Of a stretch of DNA of 17,908 bases, positions 1 through 6,982 are shown piece by piece; the stretch's first letter is position 1; each line of letters starts with the position of its first letter. This stretch comes from Thermoplasmata archaeon (GTDB taxonomy: Archaea > Thermoplasmatota > Thermoplasmata > Thermoplasmatales > Thermoplasmataceae). The position numbers were made by a program, and so were the translations under genes. The notes beneath the pieces were generated by a model. It was not told the origin of the DNA. It saw nothing but the letters and a program-made list of their open reading frames with translations, and did not search any database. Location of the stretch: positions 1 through 17,908 of the forward strand of contig JAJZOM010000166.1 of assembly GCA_021811505.1 (NCBI GenBank), read 5' to 3'.

Positions 1-20
1 GAATCAGCCCTGAGAAATAA

Positions 21-37
21 ATGGTACAGCGTACCAT
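21..37. promoter_or_regulatory. Perfect inverted repeat upstream of the aconitase-type operon
   Basis: ATGGTAC-AGC-GTACCAT is a perfect 7-bp inverted repeat with a 3-nt centre, ending 14 nt before the TTG start at 52 and just before the AAGGT Shine-Dalgarno element at 40-44. An A/T-rich stretch (GAAATAAAT, about 13-21) to its left could be a TATA element. The symmetry suggests a dimeric repressor site for the operon, or a small hairpin in the leader. The binding protein is unknown, and the left window edge hides whether a gene lies immediately upstream. Confidence 0.5.
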
Positions 38-51
38 AGAAGGTATTACTC

Positions 52-1323
52 TTGAACATAGTGGAAAAAATATTTCAGGATCATTCTGAAAATCCGGTGA
101 AGCGTGTTGAACCTGGAGACATAGTAAATGTGAAAGTGGATAAGGTAATAATGCTCGACATTGCTGGACTCCACCCGGAACTCCTGAGCAATCCACCGAA
201 AAACCCCTTTGACAGGGATAAGGTTGCCATGATATTCGATCACTTTGTACCGGCTCCAAATGTGGAGGTCGCTTCCGGTGTTTCAAAGCTGAGAAAACTT
301 GCGAAGAGATGGGATATAGGGAATTTTTTCGATTATGGAAGAGGAGGTATTTCACACACCTTTGCAGCGGAAAGCGGATGGTTCCTTCCCGGAAGAATTG
401 TGGCAAACACCGATTCACATTCGATTGCTGCGGGAGCATATAACATGTTGAGCAGAGGCCTCGGAACTCCTGAACTCATGCAGGTGATATGCACAGGGAA
501 GACCTGGTATATTGTCGGTGAAACCGTAAAAGTAAACCTTACCGGTGAATTGAATGGTGCTACAGAGGCCAAGGACGTCTTCCTCAAGATGGCGGGTGAG
601 ATGGGCGACATTCCCAATACCAACATCGAGTTTGGAGGCTCTGGGATAGGATCACTTTCCGTTGATCAGAGGGCGGTCATTTCCACAATGTGCGCTGAAC
701 TCAGTGCAGACTTTGCGGTTTTCCCTTATGACAATATACTGGCATCATATCTGGACGGAAGAGCGGAATCGACCTATACGCCGGTGGCTGCCGATAAAGA
801 TGAAACCTACGCTTCAACTATTGATTTTGACATGTCAGAAATCCGCCCGATGGTTGCCATGCCGGACCACGTTGCAGGGAATACAAAACCTGCTGCAGAT
901 GTACAGGGATCGCGCATAGACCAGGCAACAATAGGATCATGTGCAAACGGGAGACTTGACGACCTTGCTTCCGCTGCGAGAATCCTGAAGGGAAGGAAGG
1001 TTGCAAAGGATGTCAGGCTCATTGTGACGCCGGCCACACAGTCAATTTACCTTCAGGCCGATAGACTCGGGTACCTGAGGGTTATCGCTGAGGCTGGAGG
1101 AGTAGTGACGAATCCCACCTGCGGCGCGTGCATGGGAGGGCATATGGGACTTCTTGGAGAAGGAGACATAGCCATAACCTCTACGACAAGGAATTTCAAG
1201 GGAAGGATGGGATCAAGGGATGCCAGGATCTACATGGCATCGTCTGCAACTGTCGCGGCATCTGCTGTGAACGGTTATATTACTGACCCGGGTGATATGC
1301 TGGAGGCGAATTCAGATGAATAA
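52..1323 (+). CDS. Aconitase-superfamily large subunit (LeuC/homoaconitase LysT-like)
   Basis: Large subunit of a heterodimeric [4Fe-4S] hydro-lyase of the isopropylmalate isomerase/homoaconitase family, 423 aa, the usual length for archaeal-type LeuC. The three cluster cysteines are visible: C297 in GSCANGR and C357/C360 in NPTCGAC. The DSHS segment near residue 121 and the NFKGRMG motif near 381-387 are also family signatures. The usual GICHQ-like motif reads GGISH (98-102), so this is a divergent branch. The start is TTG at 52, preceded by AAGGT at about 7 nt; an N-terminus this close to the expected length supports it. It overlaps the small subunit gene by 8 nt, so the two are translationally coupled. 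With the neighbouring homocitrate synthase, homocitrate/homoisocitrate isomerisation is the best guess, but isopropylmalate or another methylmalate-type substrate cannot be excluded. Confidence 0.85.
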   Translation: MNIVEKIFQDHSENPVKRVEPGDIVNVKVDKVIMLDIAGLHPELLSNPPKNPFDRDKVAMIFDHFVPAPNVEVASGVSKLRKLAKRWDIGNFFDYGRGGISHTFAAESGWFLPGRIVANTDSHSIAAGAYNMLSRGLGTPELMQVICTGKTWYIVGETVKVNLTGELNGATEAKDVFLKMAGEMGDIPNTNIEFGGSGIGSLSVDQRAVISTMCAELSADFAVFPYDNILASYLDGRAESTYTPVAADKDETYASTIDFDMSEIRPMVAMPDHVAGNTKPAADVQGSRIDQATIGSCANGRLDDLASAARILKGRKVAKDVRLIVTPATQSIYLQADRLGYLRVIAEAGGVVTNPTCGACMGGHMGLLGEGDIAITSTTRNFKGRMGSRDARIYMASSATVAASAVNGYITDPGDMLEANSDE

Positions 1324-1825
1324 GGTACTGCAGGGGAAAGTGTGGGCATTCGGCGACAATATCAACACGGATCTCATGTATCCACACGCCTGCTACACTC
1401 TGCCAGAGGAGGAGAGACCCCTCCACACGATGTGGGCAAACAGGCCGGGATGGGCTCAGCAGGTTAATTCCGGCGACATTCTCATTGCCGGAAAGAATTT
1501 CGGCGTTGGTTCTTCGAGGCCTGCAGCTTCCAACCTGAAAGGACTTGGAATCAATGTGGTGGTTGCAGAATCAGTGAATGGACTCTTTCTCAGGAACTCA
1601 GTAAACGTTGGCCTCCCTGTAGTTTCCTGCCCGGGTGTGTCTGGAGTAGTGAGGGAGGGAGATACAGTCACAGTCAACTTGGATACGGGAACCCTGATTG
1701 ACGAAACCTCAGGAAAAACAGCAGATTTCAAACCATTGCCCGGCTTTCTGATGGATATCATTGAGGCAGGAGGAATCATAGAGGTTCTCAGGAAAAATGG
1801 CTACATAGACAGCAATCCTCTATGA
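1316..1825 (+). CDS. Aconitase-superfamily small (swivel) subunit (LeuD/LysU-like), divergent
   Basis: Partner small subunit of the preceding hydro-lyase, 169 aa, the size of archaeal LeuD. It keeps the N-terminal FGDNINTD (12-19) and the active-site GSSR (65-68). The typical continuation GSSREHA is replaced by GSSRPAA, and the substrate loop after TD reads LMYPHACYTLPEEER instead of the short YL-type loop of ordinary LeuD. These changes place it in a LeuD-like subfamily whose substrate I cannot assign. The start is ATG at 1316, with TGGAGG at 1301-1306; an upstream in-frame ATG at 1292 lies deep inside the large subunit gene and lacks a better ribosome site. The stop of the large subunit is read within ATGAATAA, an 8-nt overlap. 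A 34-nt gap follows to the dehydrogenase gene. Confidence 0.85.
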   Translation: MNKVLQGKVWAFGDNINTDLMYPHACYTLPEEERPLHTMWANRPGWAQQVNSGDILIAGKNFGVGSSRPAASNLKGLGINVVVAESVNGLFLRNSVNVGLPVVSCPGVSGVVREGDTVTVNLDTGTLIDETSGKTADFKPLPGFLMDIIEAGGIIEVLRKNGYIDSNPL

Positions 1826-1859
1826 TAATATGAAGCGAAACAACAACAGGTGAATTGTT

Positions 1860-2924
1860 ATGAATCAAAAATACAAGCTTACTTATGCAAAAGGAGACGG
1901 CATCGGACAAGAAGTGGTCGATTCATCGATCCAGATTCTCAGACGTGCCATAGAAAAAGATGGACTCGAAACAATGTTCAATCTGGAGGAGGTAAAAGTG
2001 GGATGGGAATCCGTGAACGCATACAACGATCCACTCACTGCTGCGACTCTCGCTACAATAGAGAAGTCGGATGCACTGATCCTCGGTCCTCTTGAGGTTG
2101 GAAAATATCCTGGAGAAAGCGGCAAAAGAAGCCCTTCAGGAGCGATCAGGAAGCATTTTGATCTGTACGCCAACATCAGACCCGTGAAATCTTACTCGAA
2201 ATCGAACCAGAAGCCCATAGACGTAGTCGTGGTGAGGGAAAATACGGAGGGGTTCTACGCCGACAGGAACATGGTAAAGGGATCCGGGGAATTTATGCCA
2301 ACACCGGATATTGCCCTTTCTGTCAGGGTGGTAACCAGGGAAAAGTGCGCCAAGATTTCTGCCGCCGGCATGGAAATGGCGATGACAAGGAGGAAAAAGG
2401 TCACCGCAGTGCACAAGGGGAACGTACTCAAAATGGGTGAGGGCCTGTTTCTTGAGGAATTCTACAAGCGAGCGGCTTCGTACCCCAAAGTACAGGCAGA
2501 GGACAGACTGATCGATTCAACGGCCTATGACCTCATAATTAATCCCGGATCATTTGATGTAATAGTTACAACCAACATGTACGGAGATATTCTTTCTGAT
2601 GAGGCTGCGGCAATAGCTGGAAGTCTCGGGATAGCTCCTGCAATCAATTATGGCGACAGCTGGGCGATGGCTCAGGCAGCGCATGGAACAGCTCCTGCAC
2701 TAGCTGGAAAAGGTCTGGCAAACCCAATATCTGAGATTCTCTCGGTATCCATGCTGATGGAATGGCTTGGCAGAAAACACTCTGACGATGCTCCTGCTGG
2801 AATAGGCCGGAGGATTAAGGCCGCAGTGGAATCCTGCATGAAAACTCCTGAACTTCTTACACAGGACCTCGGTGGAAACGGTACTCTGTCTTCGGTAACA
2901 AAAATGATAATTGACCGGATCTGA
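1860..2924 (+). CDS. Isopropylmalate/homoisocitrate dehydrogenase family protein
   Basis: Oxidative decarboxylase of the beta-decarboxylating dehydrogenase family, 354 aa. Substrate arginines are apparent at R97, R107 and R126; catalytic Y133 lies in RENTEGFYADRN, K186 in VHKGN, and metal-binding D243/D247 in YGDILSDE. The RENTEG form is found in isocitrate- and homoisocitrate-type members rather than in classical bacterial LeuB. The coenzyme motif is HGTAPALAG (275-283): neither the Asp-Ile of NAD-specific IPMDH nor the Lys-Tyr of NADP-specific ICDH is present. The start is ATG at 1860, with AGGTG at 1849-1853. As third gene of the operon it would oxidise the product of the upstream isomerase. 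Homoisocitrate dehydrogenase (2-oxoadipate formation) is favoured by the homocitrate synthase next door; isopropylmalate remains possible. Confidence 0.85.
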   Translation: MNQKYKLTYAKGDGIGQEVVDSSIQILRRAIEKDGLETMFNLEEVKVGWESVNAYNDPLTAATLATIEKSDALILGPLEVGKYPGESGKRSPSGAIRKHFDLYANIRPVKSYSKSNQKPIDVVVVRENTEGFYADRNMVKGSGEFMPTPDIALSVRVVTREKCAKISAAGMEMAMTRRKKVTAVHKGNVLKMGEGLFLEEFYKRAASYPKVQAEDRLIDSTAYDLIINPGSFDVIVTTNMYGDILSDEAAAIAGSLGIAPAINYGDSWAMAQAAHGTAPALAGKGLANPISEILSVSMLMEWLGRKHSDDAPAGIGRRIKAAVESCMKTPELLTQDLGGNGTLSSVTKMIIDRI

Positions 2925-3003
2925 AACACAGATCTGCAATTATCAAAATATCTCCCGATCGTCACCAAACTGCATCCACTCTTATACAGGATTCAACAGA
3001 ATC

Positions 3004-3034
3004 TGACCGAAATAGGTCACAACGTTCATAAATA
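3004..3034 (+). promoter_or_regulatory. Promoter and inverted repeat for the homocitrate synthase gene
   Basis: CATAAATA at 3027-3034 has TATA-box character and lies about 28 nt before the ATG at 3059. No Shine-Dalgarno sequence precedes that ATG, so a leaderless transcript is likely. Immediately upstream, TGACC (3004-3008) and GGTCA (3015-3019) form a perfect inverted repeat around a 6-nt spacer, in the position of a factor-binding site next to the BRE. It implies that the synthase is transcribed and regulated separately from the three genes before it. Confidence 0.55.
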
Positions 3035-3058
3035 GCTCACTCATCGGACGCCTTGACA

Positions 3059-4453
3059 ATGATGACCAATAAGAAGGCTGGAATCCTTGATTCTACGCTT
3101 CGGGAAGGAGAGCAGACTCCTGGTGTTGTATTCACAACGGATCAGCGAATCGATATTGCAACCCGGCTTTCTGATACCGGGGTGAGCATGATAGAGGCAG
3201 GCCACCCTGCAGTTGCCCCTGACGTTTACGAGGGAATAAAAGGAATTGTGAAACTGAAGAAGGAGGGCGTTATAAAACCGGTAATAATAGCTCATAGCCG
3301 TGCAGTAAAGAGTGATGTCGAAACGGCAGCCTCTCTGGATGTGGACAGAATAGCTATCTTTTACGGAGTCAGTGACAGACACCTTGCTGCAAAGACCCAT
3401 AAGACGAGGGAACAGGCTCTCTCCATAATCGGTGAGGCGGTTTCATTCGCGAAATCACAGGGTGTACCTGTCAGATTCACCCCGGAAGATGCCACAAGAA
3501 CTGATTATGATTATCTTGTCAGTGCTATAAAAACTGCAAGAGATGCCGGTGCGGACAGGATTGGCATAGCAGACACTGTTGGAATTATGTGGCCTCTCGA
3601 AACCCGGAATCTTTTCCAGAGACTTATTCACGATGTTCCGGGAGTGGAATTTGACATACATGCGCACAACGACATGGGAAACGCTGTGGCAAATTCGCTT
3701 GCGGCAGTTGACGGAGGCGCGACAATAGTACATGCAACAGTAAACGGACTGGGTGAGAGGGTTGGCATAACACCGACACAGGTCATAGCTGTCGCATTGA
3801 AATATCACCTGGGTCTCGACGTGGCAAAGCTTGACAAACTGGTTGAACTCTCTGCACTTGTGGAGAAATACAGCGGCCTTCCTGTATCAGCAAATTTTCC
3901 TATAACCGGTGATTATGCATTTGTCCACAAATCGGGAGTGCATGTGGCAGGTATCCTGAGTAATCCGGAAACGTACGAGTTCATGGATCCGTCACTGCTC
4001 AACAAGGGCAGGAATTACGTAATAGACAAGTACACTGGCAAGCATGCCCTTAAATCAAGATTAGACGGCATGGGGATACTGTTGAATGATGAACAGCTGT
4101 CAGACCTGCTCAACAGAATCAAGAATAACCAGAGTGCTAAATTCTTCCGAGATGAGGAATTGTTGGAAATTGCAGAGGAAGTAACCGGTAAAATGCTGAA
4201 GCCAAGGCCTCCTGAATATATAGAAGGCCTGGTCTGGGTCAAGTGTGGATCAAACGTGTACACCACCAGCGTTACAAGGAGAATATCCATCGTGAACAAT
4301 GTAACAGAAGTTATGGAGGTCTCCGGGGATTATGACATAATGGTCAGGATTAAGGCCAGAGATCCCGCTCAGCTCAACCAGGTCATTGAAGATATCCGGT
4401 CGGTAAAGGGAGTTGGCTCGACTCTGTCATCCCTGGTTCTGAAGAAAATGTGA
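3059..4453 (+). CDS. lysS: Homocitrate synthase with C-terminal RAM domain (2-isopropylmalate synthase family)
   Basis: Claisen-type condensing enzyme of the DRE-TIM family, 464 aa from ATG 3059. The N-terminal TIM barrel shows DSTLREGEQTPG, IEAGHP, the metal-binding HAHND (201-205) and VNGLGERVGITP. YTGKHAL and LKPRPPEYIE follow, and the last 75 or so residues (from EGLVWVKC) form a RAM-type ligand-sensing domain with SVTRR and VSGDYDI. This layout matches the homocitrate synthase of Sulfolobus-type alpha-aminoadipate lysine synthesis, where the RAM domain is thought to sense the end product. Condensation of 2-oxoglutarate with acetyl-CoA is therefore the best call; isopropylmalate or citramalate synthase is less likely. 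A TTG at 3053 and an ATG at 3062 are alternative starts. It converges on the HTH gene with only 13 nt between stops. Confidence 0.85.
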   Translation: MMTNKKAGILDSTLREGEQTPGVVFTTDQRIDIATRLSDTGVSMIEAGHPAVAPDVYEGIKGIVKLKKEGVIKPVIIAHSRAVKSDVETAASLDVDRIAIFYGVSDRHLAAKTHKTREQALSIIGEAVSFAKSQGVPVRFTPEDATRTDYDYLVSAIKTARDAGADRIGIADTVGIMWPLETRNLFQRLIHDVPGVEFDIHAHNDMGNAVANSLAAVDGGATIVHATVNGLGERVGITPTQVIAVALKYHLGLDVAKLDKLVELSALVEKYSGLPVSANFPITGDYAFVHKSGVHVAGILSNPETYEFMDPSLLNKGRNYVIDKYTGKHALKSRLDGMGILLNDEQLSDLLNRIKNNQSAKFFRDEELLEIAEEVTGKMLKPRPPEYIEGLVWVKCGSNVYTTSVTRRISIVNNVTEVMEVSGDYDIMVRIKARDPAQLNQVIEDIRSVKGVGSTLSSLVLKKM

Positions 4454-4466
4454 GGCTGGAGATAGT

Positions 4467-4859
4467 TTAAATCTTGAGGTTACCAATGCAATCCTCAGTG
4501 CCGTTTATTACCCCGCAAACTTTCTTGTTCCTCAGGAGTTTCAAACAGGTCTCGTTCATTAATGATGATAACTGATCCCGGGAAGTGCCGCCTAGAATTC
4601 TTTCAATTATCATTTTTACCTGGCTTGAAACTTCAGGGATGCTTGCCAGCGTTCCAATCTCTCCCCTCATGCCTTTTATGTAGTTACTAATAGCCTGTTG
4701 CTTCAGTCCCAGTTCATCTGCAACTTCCTTCTGGGTAAAATGATGTTCGGTTATCAGTTTTAACGCAATCGAACCCCTCAGTGCCGGACAGATTATTTTT
4801 GCAGCAATGTCAAATGGTGTCTGCAAGCCTTGATTTCCAAATCTTTGTTCATTCTTCAT
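4467..4859 (-). CDS. Cysteine-containing HTH transcriptional regulator
   Basis: A 130-aa DNA-binding protein with an XRE-like helix-turn-helix at about residues 41-63 (FTQKEVADELGLKQQAISNYIKG). A helical segment follows, then a C-terminal tail with C105, C115 and C124 (plus C24 nearer the N-terminus). It resembles small archaeal predicted XRE-type regulators. The cysteines could bind a metal or Fe-S cluster or react to redox or sulfur signals, which is inference. Start choice: the ATG at 4859 has GAGGTG at 4866-4871 overlapping the stop of tusA; an in-frame ATG at 4883 lies inside tusA without such a site. Being last in the reductase-tusA operon, it is a candidate local regulator acting on the repeat-rich promoter at 6651-6720. 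Confidence 0.75.
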   Translation of the reverse strand: MKNEQRFGNQGLQTPFDIAAKIICPALRGSIALKLITEHHFTQKEVADELGLKQQAISNYIKGMRGEIGTLASIPEVSSQVKMIIERILGGTSRDQLSSLMNETCLKLLRNKKVCGVINGTEDCIGNLKI

Positions 4860-4869
4860 AACTTTCACC

Positions 4870-5109
4870 TCACAATTTTTCAATTACAATTTTCCATACA
4901 TTTTTTCCAATTTCCTCAGTCGAAAGAACAGAGAACTGGTTCTTCGCAGATATATCCCTAATAATACCGACTGATGGGGGGCTATTAAGAATTATTTCCA
5001 GAATGTCTTTCGAGAGCAATTCCCTTGTCTTATGTATGGTGAGTACCTCAGGATATGGGCACGGTAGGCCCAGCAGATTGAGTTCATATCTCTTTTCTCC
5101 CCCATGCAT
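4870..5109 (-). CDS. tusA: TusA/SirA-family sulfur carrier protein
   Basis: A small protein (79 aa) with the hallmark N-terminal motif LLGLPCPYPE, whose single cysteine is the persulfide-carrying residue in TusA-type sulfurtransferases, followed by the beta-alpha-beta fold pattern (ILEIILNSPPS, NVWKIVIEKL). TusA proteins ferry sulfane sulfur between enzymes. Between a siroheme reductase and a regulator it probably takes part in sulfite/sulfide chemistry or feeds sulfur to cofactor synthesis. The chosen start is ATG 5109, with GAGG at 5119-5122; a GTG at 5124 overlapping the reductase stop (GTGA) would add five residues. The motif has CPYP where many members have CPxP with other residues, which is within family variation. 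Confidence 0.82.
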   Translation of the reverse strand: MHGGEKRYELNLLGLPCPYPEVLTIHKTRELLSKDILEIILNSPPSVGIIRDISAKNQFSVLSTEEIGKNVWKIVIEKL

Positions 5110-5120
5110 TTGTGTCAGCC

Positions 5121-6626
5121 TCACACCTCCATGAGTTTACTCAATTCTTCGACTGACTTCTTTTCACAGAAATCCTGGAAACTCTCATTATGTGATTTTT
5201 TTTGAGCATACCCGGAAATAATTTTTTCAAGAGAGGCGTTAATCTTATCTTTATCCACTGCACGTTTTATCAATCTGCCGAATGATGGTTTCTTCCCGAG
5301 CCCCCCGCCAATGTAAATATTATAACCGGTATGGGCAATCCCATTTTCGTGGTACAGGACAGCCTGCAGGCCTATGTCCGCTATAGGGTATCTGCTGCAT
5401 GCACTGGGACAGCCACTGACAGAAAGTTTGATGTCAAGACTCTCTGGGCTGGCAGAGAATTTTTCCTCAATGTATTTAACTATTTTCCTCGTTCTCTCGG
5501 AAACGCTATCGGTTGTTACAGCGAGCGTGCAGAATTCCTGACGGCAGGATAGTGCCATCCACTGAAAAGGAGATTTTTTAATCCCGAACCCAATTTTATC
5601 CATTTCACGAGTGACCTCACTGAGACTCTCTCTTTTTATCCCCACAAGAATCAGGTTCTGAAACGGTGAAAGCCTAATTTCAGGCCATCCATACTTCTCA
5701 GCAATATCGGCAATTGCGATCATTTGGGTGCTTGTCAGTTCCCCATTCTGGATGGGAAAATTTGCATAATAATAACCCTCCTGTTTCTGCGAATTTATGC
5801 CTATATGTTCATTTCCACTGACCTCCAGCGGCTTCTGATCATAAATCTCAAGCTTCCTACCAAGCCTGTTCTGCAGCATATCCCTTATTTTTTCGATTCC
5901 CCATTCATCAACCAGGAACTTGAATCTGCCTCGTGCTTTGCTGTCTCTTTTCCCATGGTCTCTGAAAATTTCGAGCAGAGTCACGATTACATTTATACAC
6001 TCATTACGGGGTATGAATAAACCCAGAGGAAGGCCGATTCGCGCTGGTGCCCCGGTACCTCCTCCCAGAAGTGCTGCAAATCCAACTTCCCCCAAATTAT
6101 TCTTCACTGCCACGAGACCTATATCTTGAATTTCCGGAGAGGTACAGTTGATTGGGCATCCCGAAATTGATATCTTAAATTTTCTTGGAAGATCCAGAAA
6201 CGCCTGGTTTCCAGTAACAAATTCCTTGAGTTCCCTGACAAATGGAGAGCAGTCTAAAATCTCACTCGGATCGATTCCAGCTACCGGGCAGCCGACAATA
6301 TTTCTCACATCCCCGTAGTGTGCAACTGGCCTGGCCTGACCGCATTTATCAGTTGTGAATCCAAGTTGTTCCAACTTGCCAAAAGCCTCAATGGCATCCT
6401 CTCCCTCTATCCAGTGCATCTGGATGTCCTGTCTGGATGTTATTTCCGCGTAGCTCCTGCAAAATTTCTCAGAGATACCCGCAATCTCCCTGAACTGTTC
6501 AGTGGTGACCATTCCATTTGGGACCATGACTCTCAGGAAATGTCTGGAATCTTTCCCCTTTTCAAATCCCAATGCATATCTATCTGCAAATTTCAGAATA
6601 TGGTCATATCCAGAATACTCATTCAT
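5121..6626 (-). CDS. Siroheme/[4Fe-4S] nitrite/sulfite reductase
   Basis: A 501-aa ferredoxin-type reductase built of two homologous halves. Half 1 holds the anion-binding residues expected for assimilatory sulfite/nitrite reductase: R65 in SRQD, R108 in RNIVG, and K149/K151 in LPRKFKI. Half 2 has the cluster and siroheme ligands C361, C366, C406 and C410. The second pair (GCPSAC) has the normal C-X3-C. The first pair is C-X4-C (SCRQEFC), one residue shorter than the usual C-X5-C. Half 1 also keeps a GCPINC pair (C157, C161). Substrate (sulfite or nitrite) cannot be decided from sequence; the adjacent tusA favours sulfite. No Shine-Dalgarno sequence precedes ATG 6626, and a TATTTAAG element lies about 25-32 nt upstream, so a leaderless mRNA is likely. 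Confidence 0.85.
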   Translation of the reverse strand: MNEYSGYDHILKFADRYALGFEKGKDSRHFLRVMVPNGMVTTEQFREIAGISEKFCRSYAEITSRQDIQMHWIEGEDAIEAFGKLEQLGFTTDKCGQARPVAHYGDVRNIVGCPVAGIDPSEILDCSPFVRELKEFVTGNQAFLDLPRKFKISISGCPINCTSPEIQDIGLVAVKNNLGEVGFAALLGGGTGAPARIGLPLGLFIPRNECINVIVTLLEIFRDHGKRDSKARGRFKFLVDEWGIEKIRDMLQNRLGRKLEIYDQKPLEVSGNEHIGINSQKQEGYYYANFPIQNGELTSTQMIAIADIAEKYGWPEIRLSPFQNLILVGIKRESLSEVTREMDKIGFGIKKSPFQWMALSCRQEFCTLAVTTDSVSERTRKIVKYIEEKFSASPESLDIKLSVSGCPSACSRYPIADIGLQAVLYHENGIAHTGYNIYIGGGLGKKPSFGRLIKRAVDKDKINASLEKIISGYAQKKSHNESFQDFCEKKSVEELSKLMEV

Positions 6627-6650
6627 TTCAGATTATATTTTGGTTTATTA

Positions 6651-6719
6651 CTTAAATACAACGCCGTTGTGAAATATACAACATGCTATTATACCAATCA
6701 TGACAATAAATTGTACAAT
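6651..6719 (-). promoter_or_regulatory. Reductase promoter with clustered ACAAY/RTTGT repeats
   Basis: On the minus strand TATTTAAG (6651-6658) is a plausible TATA box for the reductase gene. Directly upstream of it six 5-bp elements occur in 62 bp: ACAAC 6658-6662, GTTGT 6666-6670, ACAAC 6678-6682, ACAAT 6703-6707, ATTGT 6710-6714 and ACAAT 6715-6719. They pair as palindromes: ACAAC-GCC-GTTGT, GTTGT-N7-ACAAC, ACAAT-AA-ATTGT and ATTGTACAAT. This looks like a multi-site operator, perhaps bound cooperatively by the HTH protein encoded at the end of the operon (inference). Confidence 0.55.
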
Positions 6720-6982
6720 AGGTTCGCGTCCGTCCTGAAAATAATCCCGAATCGCAGTTCTTACTGAGAATCAGGAATTCCTTTATCGCCCGGCAACACC
6801 TATTCCCAGTTTCTTAATGTATCATTCATTATGGGACATGCTTTAAGAAATTCAGCCGGCTAATCTCTGGCATTTGCGGACAGGGGACCCCTTTTGACTA
6901 GATAGGGAACAAAGGTTTTTGGCTTCAGTAAAGGTGCACATTTGTGGAATGTCAGAGTCCGGATGAAATTACCTCATCAACT
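6720..6982. other. Intergenic stretch with no supported gene
   Basis: Together with 6627-6719 this makes a gap of about 356 nt between the reductase start and the doxX-like stop. I see no coding region with family resemblance, no tRNA and no repeat. Two small symmetries are present. AGGGG-A-CCCCT at 6882-6892 is followed by TTTT. An imperfect hairpin, 6955-6983 (GAGT/ACTC outer and GATGA/TCATC inner stems), overlaps the stop of the doxX-like gene and could help 3' end formation of the copper operon. Neither is compelling. Confidence 0.4.

Noticed and set aside
4883..4883. Upstream ATG as start of the HTH regulator
   Set aside because: It lies inside tusA and adds eight residues without a ribosome site; the ATG at 4859 has GAGGTG at the proper distance.
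6882..6892. AGGGG-A-CCCCT followed by TTTT as an intrinsic terminator
   Set aside because: A one-base loop cannot form such a hairpin without opening base pairs, no + strand gene precedes it, and archaea rely on T-rich signals rather than hairpins.
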